Positions 7,467-15,751 of a DNA stretch of 52,775 nt are shown one piece after another. Within the stretch, counting starts at the first letter, position 1, and each line of letters begins with the position of its first letter. Source of the stretch: CAZCAC01 sp964496575 (GTDB lineage Bacteria; Planctomycetota; UBA1135; GCA-002686595); the NCBI GenBank assembly GCA_964496575.1, contig CAZCAC010000055.1, positions 1-52,775 on the forward strand. The letters run 5' to 3'. Position numbers and translations under genes: made by a program. The notes beneath the pieces are model-generated. The model made no database searches, was not told where the DNA came from, and saw only the letters and a program-made list of their open reading frames with translations.

Positions 7467-10310
7467 ATGATCCTCGCGCTTCTCTGCCTGCTCTCGCTCC
7501 AGTCGCCCTGGCCGGGCTTCCGGGGCCCGGAGCGCTCTGGCCGGGCGCCTGGCGCCCGGCTGCCGGCGAGCTTCGCACCGGAGCGCGACCGCCTCTGGAG
7601 AACCGAGCTCGAGCCGGGGCACTCCTCACCCGTCCTCGCCGGGAACGGCGTCTTCGTGACCTTCAACCGTGGCGGCCGCGTACACCTCGCCTGCTTCGAC
7701 GCGAGGAGCGGGCAGAAGCGATGGGAACAGCGCTCGCCGCAGCCGCTCGACGGGGACGGGGGGCAGATCAAGCTCGAGCCGCCGCTGCTCGCCGCCTCGA
7801 CTCCGGTCACCGACGGCGAGGGGCTCTTCGTCTGGTACCCCGACTTCGGCCTGGTGGGCTACGAGCTCGACGGAGAAGAGCGCTGGCGCCGTCCCCTCGT
7901 CCGCTTCTACGCCCCTTATCCGGGCGCGAGCTCTCCCGCCCTGGCGCGGGGCAAGCCCGTCCACCTCCACGACCACGACCGCCGCTCGTTCCTGATCGCG
8001 CTCGATCCCGCGGATGGTAGCGTGCTGTGGAAGGCCGAGCGCCCCTTCGCCTCTCACGGCTTCTCCTCGCCGACGATCGTGGGTAGCACGATCATCATTT
8101 CCGGCTCGAACCGGGTCGATGCCTACGACCTGGAGACGGGGCGCGCGCTCTGGTGGGCGGAAGGGATGGCCTGGCAGGCGCGCGCGACGCCGGTGTGCGG
8201 GAAGGGAGTCGTCTACGTCCAGTCGATGGTCAAGACGGTGAGTGACCTCGGCTTGCGCGTCATCTCGGCGAGCTGGGAGGAGGTGCTGCGCGAGTGGGAC
8301 ACCGATGGCGATGGCCGCCTCCTGCCCACGGAGATCGAGAACGCCGGCGTGCCGGGGCAGTGGTCGCTGCACGACCTGGACGATGACGGCGCGCTCGAAT
8401 TGGGCGAGTGGGAGCACCTGCGCAGCCGGGCTCGATCGGGCAGCGGGCTCTGGGCGCTGCGCCTCGGGGGCCAGGGCGCGGTGGGCGGAAGCCACGTCCT
8501 CTGGACGCGCGATCGCCGCGTGCCGCTGAACGCGACGCCGCTGCTCCTGGGAAGCTTGCTGGTGGCGGTGCGCGACGGCGGGCACATCTTCGCTCTCGAT
8601 GCGCGAGACGGTGAGGAGCGCTGGACGACGAGCGTCGAGGGGATGCGCACCGACGTCTACGCCTCGCCGATCGCGATCGGTGGGCAGGTGGTGGTGATCG
8701 GCGAGAATGGGCTGCTCGCGATCCTCGACCCTCGCAGCGGTCGGGTGTCGAGCCAGCACGAGCTGCGGGAGGATGTGTGGGCGACGCCGGCGGTGGGGCG
8801 TGGGGCGTTCTACGTGCGGACCAGTGAGGCGCTGCACGCGTTCCGCCTCGGTGGCACTCCGCCGGCCAGCGATGCGTACGCGTTCGTCGGGGTCGACGTC
8901 CTGCCGATGGACGGGCGCGGACGGCAGCGCGACCAGACGATCGTGATCCGCGACGATCGCGTGGTCCGTATCGGCCCGAGCCGGATCACGCCGCTGCCGC
9001 CTGGCGCGCGAGCGCTCGCCAGCGGTCCGGATCTGACCGTCGTGCCGGGGCTCATCGACATGTGGGCACGGGTGGAGGACGAACACGAGCTGGTCCGACA
9101 CCTCGCCGCCGGAGTGACCACGCTGCGCATCGTCGACGGACGGCCGGCGCTCCTGGAGCTGCGCGAGCGCGTGCTGCGCGGAGAGCTGCCCGGCCCCGAG
9201 CTCCTGATCGGCGCGCCCGCGCTCCACGCTCGCTGCACTCCCGAGGAGGGCGTGGCGGCGGTCGAAGCGGGCGCCGCCGCGGGCTACGACTTCGTCAGTG
9301 CCGACCGCGACCTCTCCGCGGACGCCTGGCTCGCGGCTGCCGCGCGCGCGCGGGAGCTCGGGATTCCCTTCGCCGGAATCCGGCCGCGGGGGCTCGATCT
9401 CGGAGTCGCCCTGGCGAACGCCCCGTGGACGCTCGACCATCTCGAGACGCTGGTCCACGAGCCCGATCTCGTGGAGCACCTGGCCGGCGCGAAGATCGGG
9501 GTGACGCCGCTCGTGGCTTCCTTCGCGACCTGGATCGAGGCGTCGAGCAAGCGCGGGAAGTGGTTCCGGGACGAGCTGGCGCTGCGTGTCGTGTCTCCGA
9601 TCGTGCGCACCCGGTGGAGCCCGTCGGCGCATACCCTGTTCCGCGATCTGCCGTACCGCGAGCTGAAGCGACACTCGCGATCGAGCCAGGCGCAGCGCGA
9701 TGCGCTCCCGGTCCTCGATGGGGCCGGCGTTCCGCTGCTCGCCGGCTCGGACGCGATCGCCTGCTTCGTCCATCCGGGGCAGGGGCTGCACCGAGAGCTG
9801 GCCGCCTTCGTCGAAGCGGGGCTCTCCACGGAGCGGGCCCTGCGCGCGGCCACGGTGACGCCCGGCCGGGTGCTGGCGCCCGTGCTCGGAGAAGCTCGCG
9901 GACGGGTGGAGCTCGGCGGCATCGCGGACCTGCTCCTGGTCGAGGGGGATCCGCTCACGGACCCGCGAGTACTCGAGCGGCCGCTGGGCACGATGGTCAC
10001 CGGGCGCTGGTATCGACGCGGCGAGCTGGAGGCGGCGCTCGACTCGGCGCGCGAGACCTACCGCCGGGAGGCGCTCTTCGTCGAGGCGGTCACCGCCCGG
10101 CGCCCGGACGGGCCGACGCTGACCGAGGTCCTCGGGGGGGCGGAGCTGCGCGAGCTCGACCTGCGCCGGAGCACGGTTTATCGGCTGGCCCAGCTGCTGC
10201 TCCACCCCGGCATCGCCCGCGTCGAGGATGCCGCGGCCCTGCACGAGTTCGCGTCCAGGCGCTGGCCGGTGGAGCGGGCGACGGACTCGACGTCGGAGCG
10301 CCCGCGCTGA
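7467..10310 (+). CDS. PQQ-propeller / EF-hand / amidohydrolase-like fusion protein (copy 1)
   Basis: A 947-residue protein with a short signal sequence followed by WPGFRGPERSG and a PQQ-like propeller (about 20-465). Two EF-hand loops interrupt it (DTDGDGRLLPTE near 277-292 and DLDDDGALELGE near 303-317). Residues about 480-870 resemble the amidohydrolase fold of imidazolonepropionase-type enzymes: a beta-sandwich start (DQTIVIRDDRVVRIG), the PGLID turn, His658 (LDHLETL), Asp762 (LLAGSDA), and the terminal GxxADLLLVEGDPL strand. The first metal-binding HxH after PGLID is replaced by Trp533-x-Arg535, so metal binding and hydrolase activity are doubtful. The copy at 23223 has the same architecture and the same substitution. 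A hairpin follows the stop at 10328-10346. Confidence 0.88.
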   Translation: MILALLCLLSLQSPWPGFRGPERSGRAPGARLPASFAPERDRLWRTELEPGHSSPVLAGNGVFVTFNRGGRVHLACFDARSGQKRWEQRSPQPLDGDGGQIKLEPPLLAASTPVTDGEGLFVWYPDFGLVGYELDGEERWRRPLVRFYAPYPGASSPALARGKPVHLHDHDRRSFLIALDPADGSVLWKAERPFASHGFSSPTIVGSTIIISGSNRVDAYDLETGRALWWAEGMAWQARATPVCGKGVVYVQSMVKTVSDLGLRVISASWEEVLREWDTDGDGRLLPTEIENAGVPGQWSLHDLDDDGALELGEWEHLRSRARSGSGLWALRLGGQGAVGGSHVLWTRDRRVPLNATPLLLGSLLVAVRDGGHIFALDARDGEERWTTSVEGMRTDVYASPIAIGGQVVVIGENGLLAILDPRSGRVSSQHELREDVWATPAVGRGAFYVRTSEALHAFRLGGTPPASDAYAFVGVDVLPMDGRGRQRDQTIVIRDDRVVRIGPSRITPLPPGARALASGPDLTVVPGLIDMWARVEDEHELVRHLAAGVTTLRIVDGRPALLELRERVLRGELPGPELLIGAPALHARCTPEEGVAAVEAGAAAGYDFVSADRDLSADAWLAAAARARELGIPFAGIRPRGLDLGVALANAPWTLDHLETLVHEPDLVEHLAGAKIGVTPLVASFATWIEASSKRGKWFRDELALRVVSPIVRTRWSPSAHTLFRDLPYRELKRHSRSSQAQRDALPVLDGAGVPLLAGSDAIACFVHPGQGLHRELAAFVEAGLSTERALRAATVTPGRVLAPVLGEARGRVELGGIADLLLVEGDPLTDPRVLERPLGTMVTGRWYRRGELEAALDSARETYRREALFVEAVTARRPDGPTLTEVLGGAELRELDLRRSTVYRLAQLLLHPGIARVEDAAALHEFASRRWPVERATDSTSERPR

Positions 10311-10327
10311 TCTACTCGTGGTCGGAT

Positions 10328-10346
10328 TCTGCGCGCTGCGCGCAGA
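10328..10346. terminator. Compact GC-rich hairpin downstream of the propeller fusion
   Basis: TCTGCGCG and CGCGCAGA form a perfect 8-bp stem with a 3-nt loop, starting 18 nt after the stop at 10310. There is no T-tract. A near-copy of this stem lies at 40093-40111 at the edge of the orphan C-terminal-domain fragment, so it may be a dispersed palindrome rather than a plain terminator. Confidence 0.45.
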
Positions 10347-10448
10347 GAGCAGGCCGGAAACGACGAGCTTCTGCCAAGCTCCAGGTCGCGCCAGCCGTAT
10401 ACCGAAGGACGCCCATCCCCGCTCCACACCCCCTCCGAGGAGGCTCCG

Positions 10449-11756
10449 ATGTTCGCCCCGCTCTCCTTCGCCGCCTTCACCCTGACCCTCACCACCCTCC
10501 CCGCCTCTCCCCTGGGCGAGGAGGAGTTCGGCAACTCCCCGGTCCGCGCGAACGAGGAGTGGGCCGGAGGGGTGCTCGCCGTGGCCAACGACAGGAGCCG
10601 CGTCTACCGCCGCTGGGTGAACGGCAACGAGGACTTCTGCTTCAAGGGTGATGCGGAGGCGGTCAACGCGGCCCTCGCCGCGTTCGCGAAGATCGACGCG
10701 GACGTCGCCGAGGTCGTCCTGATGCCGGACGCCGGGCGCATGCTGAGCTTCGACGGGAAGGAGGTCCTCTACGATTGGCGCCTCTACGCCCCGAGCGGGC
10801 TCGTGCTCGGGGCGGCGCGCAGGGGAGGCAGCCTCTACGGGGCGCACGCGACGTTGACCGTGCACGTCACCGGCAAGGCGTTCCAGGTTGGCGATCTCGA
10901 GCTGCCCGCCAGCGTGAAGCTGCTCGGCCCGCACGACCTGTTGCGGCGCTACGTCGCGGGCCTCGAACACGAGCAGGAGTACCCACGGGCGAGCGCCGTC
11001 GGCTTCCTGGGTGAGTTGAGCTTCCTGCCGGAGGCGATCGAGGCGATATGCGGCGCGCTGAGGGATGACTCCGCGACGGTGCGTCGGACGGCGGCGCGCG
11101 TCCTGACCGACGCGGGCCCGCGGGGGCGCAGTGCGATTCCCCGACTCCGCGAGCTGCTGGAAGAGACGACCGTGACCGAGGAGCGCACCGAGTACAAGCG
11201 GGCGATCAAGGCACTCGCCGCTGACCCCGAGAATCAGAAGGATGCCAAGCTGAAGCGGCGGGTGCACAAGCTGCGCAAGCTCCTCGACGGACGCCAGGTC
11301 GAGCTCGAGCTCGAACGTGGGGATGACGAGTCGGGTCGCCCGCGATTCGTCGCCTCGCTGATCAACCGCGGGACCCTGCCCGTGCTCATCGTTCAGCCCG
11401 GCGACGGAAGCCGCGTCGGCTGGCGCACGCCGCACCTGCGCTGGGAAGTGCGCGACGCTGCGACGAACGAGCTCGTCGAGGAGCCGGGAGGCGGGCGCTG
11501 CGGGAACATGAACACGATCGCGCTGGAGAAGATGGTCACGCTCGCGCCCGGCGAGCGCTGCGAGCTACACGACTGGTTCGGGCCGCCGCACCTGCCCGCG
11601 GGCGGCACCTACCGCATCACCCTTCGCTACGACAACGACCCAGCCGCGGAACTGCGAGGCCTGTCGGGCCCGCACCCGCCCGACGCCCTGCGCCTCCTGC
11701 GCCGCAGCACGCCGATCTCGGTCGTGAGCACCCCCGTGAAGGTCACCGTCGATTGA
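10449..11756 (+). CDS. Exported hypothetical protein with HEAT-like repeat segment
   Basis: A 435-residue protein of unknown function. The first 20 or so residues look like a signal peptide (FAAFTLTLTTLPASP). Residues about 40-150 form a beta-rich region around FDGKEVLYDWRLYAPSG. Residues about 160-260 contain paired helices with the spacing of HEAT/PBS-lyase repeats (ALRDDSATVRRTAARVL), and the C-terminal third is beta-rich with an Ig-like appearance ending in YRITLRYDND. No catalytic motif was recognised. It stands alone with 138 nt upstream and a hairpin downstream, so no operon partner is evident. Confidence 0.75.
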   Translation: MFAPLSFAAFTLTLTTLPASPLGEEEFGNSPVRANEEWAGGVLAVANDRSRVYRRWVNGNEDFCFKGDAEAVNAALAAFAKIDADVAEVVLMPDAGRMLSFDGKEVLYDWRLYAPSGLVLGAARRGGSLYGAHATLTVHVTGKAFQVGDLELPASVKLLGPHDLLRRYVAGLEHEQEYPRASAVGFLGELSFLPEAIEAICGALRDDSATVRRTAARVLTDAGPRGRSAIPRLRELLEETTVTEERTEYKRAIKALAADPENQKDAKLKRRVHKLRKLLDGRQVELELERGDDESGRPRFVASLINRGTLPVLIVQPGDGSRVGWRTPHLRWEVRDAATNELVEEPGGGRCGNMNTIALEKMVTLAPGERCELHDWFGPPHLPAGGTYRITLRYDNDPAAELRGLSGPHPPDALRLLRRSTPISVVSTPVKVTVD

Positions 11757-11763
11757 CCCCGCG

Positions 11764-11787
11764 GCCGGCGCGACGGGGCCCGCCGGC
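11764..11787. terminator. Candidate terminator hairpin
   Basis: GCCGGCG (11764-11770) and CGCCGGC (11781-11787) form a perfect 7-bp stem with a 10-nt loop, 8 nt after the stop at 11756. No T-run follows. Confidence 0.4.
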
Positions 11788-11940
11788 GGCATCGACTCGC
11801 CACCGTCCCCTCGAGATCAAGTCGAGGTAAGAAAAGCGCTGGACCGAGATGGAAGCGGCACCTGGCCGTAGGCTGACCCCTGTTTCCCTTCGCGGAACCG
11901 GAGTCGATCCGTCACGCGGTCCCCATCTGGATGGTCGAGA

Positions 11941-12414
11941 ATGTCCTGCACTCCTCGAACGTGCGCGCTGCCTCTCCTGCTCACCTTCAATCTCGCCGTG
12001 GCCGGCCTCCAGGCTCAGGAAGGTCGACCCGATGACGGGAGCCCCGCGGCCGAGGCCAGGCCGACCGCGCCCTGGCCCGCGAAGAAGTGGCCGAGGTCGT
12101 TGCCCGACAAGCAGGGCCTCGACGGTGCGGCGCTGAACCAGCTCGTCGAGCTCATCGAGGCGGGGGAGGAGTTCCCCGACCTGCACGGCCTCCTGGTGGT
12201 GCGCCACGGCTACTGGTGGTGGATCCTGCCGCCCGCCGAGGATCGTGGCGACGAGCAGGACATCTACGCCGCCTGCGGCTTCATGGCCCAGTACATCCTC
12301 GTGATCCCCGAGCACGACCTCATCGTGGTGGTCACCGGCGGGACCGAGAACCACGAGGACATGGTCAAGCCGATCCGGATGCTGTACTCGCACGTGCTGC
12401 CGACGGTCCGCTGA
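11941..12414 (+). CDS. Internally deleted serine hydrolase (beta-lactamase family) remnant
   Basis: A 157-residue open frame with a signal peptide (residues 1-26, ending LQAQ). Residues about 56-90 match the N-terminus of class C beta-lactamase-like hydrolases (LDGAALNQLVELIEAG, then LLVVRHG), where the frame should continue into the catalytic domain. Instead it passes at residue 90 directly into YWWWILPP and then CGFMAQYILVIPEHDLIVVVTGG, which is the C-terminal strand region of the same family. The SxxK and YxN catalytic motifs and roughly 200 or more residues between the two ends are absent. The frame is kept, so it may be translated, but it should have no hydrolase activity. An intact family member lies at 46172-47554. 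Confidence 0.65.
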   Translation: MSCTPRTCALPLLLTFNLAVAGLQAQEGRPDDGSPAAEARPTAPWPAKKWPRSLPDKQGLDGAALNQLVELIEAGEEFPDLHGLLVVRHGYWWWILPPAEDRGDEQDIYAACGFMAQYILVIPEHDLIVVVTGGTENHEDMVKPIRMLYSHVLPTVR

Positions 12415-12437
12415 TCCTGTCCGTCGACCGGGGGAGA

Positions 12438-12459
12438 GAGGACACCTCTGCGAGTCCTC
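12438..12459. terminator. Weak hairpin after the hydrolase remnant
   Basis: GAGGAC (12438-12443) and GTCCTC (12454-12459) form a 6-bp stem with a 10-nt loop, 24 nt after the stop at 12414. The case for a terminator is weak. Confidence 0.25.
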
Positions 12460-12592
12460 GCCCAAATCTGAGCGAGTCAGCCGCGCAGGCTCGTGCGCAG
12501 AGCCCGATCCGCGGAGGAGGGCCATCGGATCGAGCGCGACCAACCCTGTCAGGATTCATCGGACCGTTCAATCCTCGGGGCGAATCGAGTCT

Positions 12593-12619
12593 CCGGCCCA
12601 GTGGCTCCGAATGGGCCGG
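12593..12619 (+). promoter_or_regulatory. 5-prime leader hairpin of the LVIVD protein gene
   Basis: CCGGCCCA (12593-12600) and TGGGCCGG (12612-12619) form a perfect 8-bp stem with an 11-nt loop, 50 nt upstream of the ATG at 12670. It could act as a leader structure or as a terminator from upstream. The sequence alone does not decide. Confidence 0.4.
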
Positions 12620-12656
12620 GTGACATCCATCGAATGGAGCCTCGATCCCGCCAGAG

Positions 12657-12662
12657 AAGGAG
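12657..12662 (+). promoter_or_regulatory. Strong ribosome-binding site fixing the start at 12670
   Basis: AAGGAG sits 7 nt before the ATG at 12670. This near-consensus site, together with the signal peptide that begins there, decides the start against the upstream in-frame ATG at 12634 and the longer open frame. Confidence 0.75.
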
Positions 12663-12669
12663 ATATCCG

Positions 12670-15648
12670 ATGTTCGGAAGGAAGAAGGTGTGCGCGCTGT
12701 TCTGCCTTTCCTCGTTCCTGCTGACCTCTTCGCTCACCTCGTCTGCACCGAGCCCGCAGGCGGGCCGTTCGAGTCTCACGGTGAGCGGTGTACCCGATGC
12801 CAGCCGCGACACGGGGGACAATGAGAACGTATCCCTGATCGGCCGGTGGGCGGGAGGGCCGGCCCACGCCACCGATGTCGTGGGCGACACGGCCTACTTC
12901 GGCGACGGGGCGTATCTCGTGATCGCCGACTACACCGATCCCGCCTCGCCTGTCGAGCTCGGACGAGCGCTGCTGCCGGGGCCGATCTACGATCTGGAGG
13001 TCGCCGGGGGGTACGCGTACGTGGCGGGGAGCTACGACGGGCTGCGCATCGTCGACGTCTCCGTTCCCACGGACCCCGTGGAAGTGGGTTTCTTCGACAC
13101 CTCCAACCAGACTTTCGGAATCGACGTCGTCGGCAATCTCGCCTACGTCGTCGACTACTCGGGAACCGGGCTGCGCATCATCGACGTGTCGAACCCCACC
13201 GCACCCGTCGAGCTCGGGTCGCTCTACATCTCCGGCGCAACCAGGGAGGTCTTCGTCGTCGGTACCTACGCGTACGTGGCCTCCGGCACCTACGGGCTGC
13301 GGATCATCGACGTCTCCAATCCGTCGGCACCCTTCGAGGCGGGGTCCTTCGATACCGGCGATCAAGCCTACGGCGTCACCGTGAGCGGCAACTACGCCTA
13401 CGTGGCCGACTGGTACGATGGCGTTCGCGTCATCGACGTCTCGAATCCGGCCTCCACCTCCGAGATCGGTTACTACGACGTCCCTGGTCACGTCGCCATC
13501 AGCGTCCACCTCTCGGGGAACCTGCTTTACGTGGCGCTGTACAGCGGGGGGCTCCGGATCGTGGACGTGTCCAATCCCGCGCTCCCGGTCGAGATCGGAG
13601 TCTACACGAGCAGCTCGCCGACGTTCTTCGCCCGGCACGTCGAGCTGGAGGGAAACCACGTCTGGATGGCGGACGACAGCGCTCTGGTCCGGACCATCGA
13701 CGTCTCGGTTCCATCGACTCCCGTCGAGGTGAGCGCCTGGGACGTCAGTTGCACCACCTGGGGCGTCGACGCGGTCTGGGACCACGCCTACCTCGCGAAC
13801 ACCTGGGATGGTCTGCACATCCTCGACATCTCCGACCCGAACGCACCGACCCGGGTCGGGACCGTGGATACCAGCAATGCGAACGACGTCGTCGTCGAAG
13901 GTAGCTACGCCTACCTCGCGGACGGCTGGTCCGGCTTCAAGGTCATCGACGTCGGTACTCCGACGAATCCAGTGGAAGTCGGCTCCCTGGACCTGGGGAT
14001 ACGCTGCGAGAACATCGACGTGCAGGGCCAGTACGCCTACGTCGGGGGATACCCGGGGAGCGGCGCGAATCCCGAGCTGAACATCGTCGACGTCAGCTCT
14101 CCCGGAGCGCCCGTGGTGGTCTCGTCCGTTGCCCTTCCCGGGGGACAGTGCCGGGACGTCGTCGTGCAGGGGGACTATGCCTATCTCGCTGCTTACAGCG
14201 ACGGTCTCATCATCGTCGACGTATCCGACCCGACCACTCCGGTCCAGGTCGGCTCGATCGACGTCGGTTCCGGCCATGGCGTCGCCGTGCAGGGGGACCA
14301 CGTCTACCTGGCGGCGGGCGGAAACGGGCTGAAGGTGTTCGACGTATCCACTCCGAGCGCCCCGGTCCACGTGGGTTCCAGCGGAACGCCCGGATCCGCC
14401 TGGGGGATCGACGTGAGCGGCGACCTCGTCTACGTCGCGATCTACACCGCTGGGATGTGCATCTTCGACGTATCCGACCCGACGGACCCACAGCAGGTCG
14501 GCGTCTACGACACGGGTGACCACGCGCGGAAGCTGGTCGTCCGCCACGGCCACGCCCACGTCGCGGACTCTCTGGATGGTCTCTGGATCCTGGAGTCCAC
14601 CGAGCTGCCATGCGGGGTGGTTCACGATGGAGAGAGCGAAGAGCAAGCGGGCCTGTCTGTTGCAGGAGACGTCTGCTACGGTGTCTACTACGAGTGCCTG
14701 GGGATGGTTCACTCCATCGAGGTCGCTTATGGCGATCCCGGAGCCTCGGGATCGATCGCCAACGGTTCGCCTGTGACCCTGGGCATCTGGGATGATCCGA
14801 CAGATGATGCCGACCCCGTGGACGCGGTACTCATCGCCAAGATCCCGATCCCCGGAGGCGTCACCAATGCCGAGACGGGCATCATGAACGTGTACGACAT
14901 GAGAATGCTCGTCGGAGCCCCTGTGCCCGTCTCGGGTGGCTCCTTTGCCGCGGCAGTGGTCACTCAGCTATACGGCGAGTACCCCTGCCCGATGGACATG
15001 AACGATCCCGATCCCGGTGTCAACTGGGTCGCCGGGCAGGGCGCCTCGACGGGCCTGCCATTCGACTACCACGACCTGGTCGGGGGCAACAGCTTCCCGG
15101 CCGGGCTCGTGGAAGACGTCTTCATGCCCTGCGACTGGCTGGTCACCGTCAACGGCCAGGATCCGGGAGGAGAGCCCGGCATCTGCTACTGCTCCGGAGA
15201 TGTCGGGGACGGTACTCCCTGCCCGTGCAGCAACGACAACGACGGGAGCGTCCCCTGCTCCGGTTGTGACAACGGCTCGTATGCTTCCGGTGCCAAGCTG
15301 ACCGCCAGCGGCAATGCCAGCGTCAGCAACGATACGCTGGTGCTCCACGCGAGCCATCTCGAGCCCTCCAACAGCGGCCTCTACTTCCAGGCCAACAACG
15401 ACCGCTCTCCCGGCGTGCTCTGGGGTGATGGGCTCAGCTGCGCCGGAGGTGCCTTGAAGCGGCTGCAATTGCGCTTTGCCGATCCGACGGGGTCGTCATT
15501 CACGACGATCGGCATCTCCGCCAAGGCGGGGAACATCAGTGCGGGGGATACCAAGTTCTACCAGATCTGGTACCGCGACCCGGCTGGTTCGCCTTGCGGG
15601 TACGAATTCAACGCGTCCAACGGCTACGCGATATTCTGGGGCCCTTGA
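12670..15648 (+). CDS. Secreted LVIVD-repeat protein with conserved C-terminal domain
   Basis: A 992-residue secreted protein. A signal peptide covers about 27 residues (CALFCLSSFLLTSSLTSSA). Residues about 55-650 hold some 13 LVIVD repeats of 40-48 residues, each with a YAYVA strand and an IIDVSNPxxPVEVG-type strand, expected to form one or two beta-propellers. Residues about 660-860 form a Cys-containing beta-rich region (VCYGVYYECLG, DDPTDDADPVDA). After a Cys-rich linker (PCPCSNDNDG, PCSGC), residues about 880-992 form the recurrent C-terminal domain: GLYFQANN, WGDGLSCAGG, FYQIWYRDP, FNASNGYAIFWGP. LVIVD proteins are generally surface proteins of unknown role. The terminal domain is shared with the genes at 17711, 34981, 37367 and 47645 and the fragment at 40077. 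Confidence 0.88.
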   Translation: MFGRKKVCALFCLSSFLLTSSLTSSAPSPQAGRSSLTVSGVPDASRDTGDNENVSLIGRWAGGPAHATDVVGDTAYFGDGAYLVIADYTDPASPVELGRALLPGPIYDLEVAGGYAYVAGSYDGLRIVDVSVPTDPVEVGFFDTSNQTFGIDVVGNLAYVVDYSGTGLRIIDVSNPTAPVELGSLYISGATREVFVVGTYAYVASGTYGLRIIDVSNPSAPFEAGSFDTGDQAYGVTVSGNYAYVADWYDGVRVIDVSNPASTSEIGYYDVPGHVAISVHLSGNLLYVALYSGGLRIVDVSNPALPVEIGVYTSSSPTFFARHVELEGNHVWMADDSALVRTIDVSVPSTPVEVSAWDVSCTTWGVDAVWDHAYLANTWDGLHILDISDPNAPTRVGTVDTSNANDVVVEGSYAYLADGWSGFKVIDVGTPTNPVEVGSLDLGIRCENIDVQGQYAYVGGYPGSGANPELNIVDVSSPGAPVVVSSVALPGGQCRDVVVQGDYAYLAAYSDGLIIVDVSDPTTPVQVGSIDVGSGHGVAVQGDHVYLAAGGNGLKVFDVSTPSAPVHVGSSGTPGSAWGIDVSGDLVYVAIYTAGMCIFDVSDPTDPQQVGVYDTGDHARKLVVRHGHAHVADSLDGLWILESTELPCGVVHDGESEEQAGLSVAGDVCYGVYYECLGMVHSIEVAYGDPGASGSIANGSPVTLGIWDDPTDDADPVDAVLIAKIPIPGGVTNAETGIMNVYDMRMLVGAPVPVSGGSFAAAVVTQLYGEYPCPMDMNDPDPGVNWVAGQGASTGLPFDYHDLVGGNSFPAGLVEDVFMPCDWLVTVNGQDPGGEPGICYCSGDVGDGTPCPCSNDNDGSVPCSGCDNGSYASGAKLTASGNASVSNDTLVLHASHLEPSNSGLYFQANNDRSPGVLWGDGLSCAGGALKRLQLRFADPTGSSFTTIGISAKAGNISAGDTKFYQIWYRDPAGSPCGYEFNASNGYAIFWGP

Positions 15649-15751
15649 GCCGAGATCGTCGTCGAGAAGTGCCGGACGTACCGGGTCAGGATAGAATCGA
15701 CCACGCGTCGTCGCTGTCCGTCCTGGCACCGTACTCCGGCGCGACCCGACC

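Noticed and set aside
7626..11435. Very long minus-strand open frame (over 1200 codons) opposite the propeller fusion and HEAT-like genes
   Set aside because: It spans two plus-strand genes with recognisable domains and has Arg/Ala/Gly/His-rich, domain-free translation; long antisense frames are expected at this GC content.
12670..14600. DNA-level repeats in the LVIVD gene as a possible CRISPR or satellite
   Set aside because: The periodicity follows the protein repeat, with codon-level drift and no constant spacer/repeat structure.
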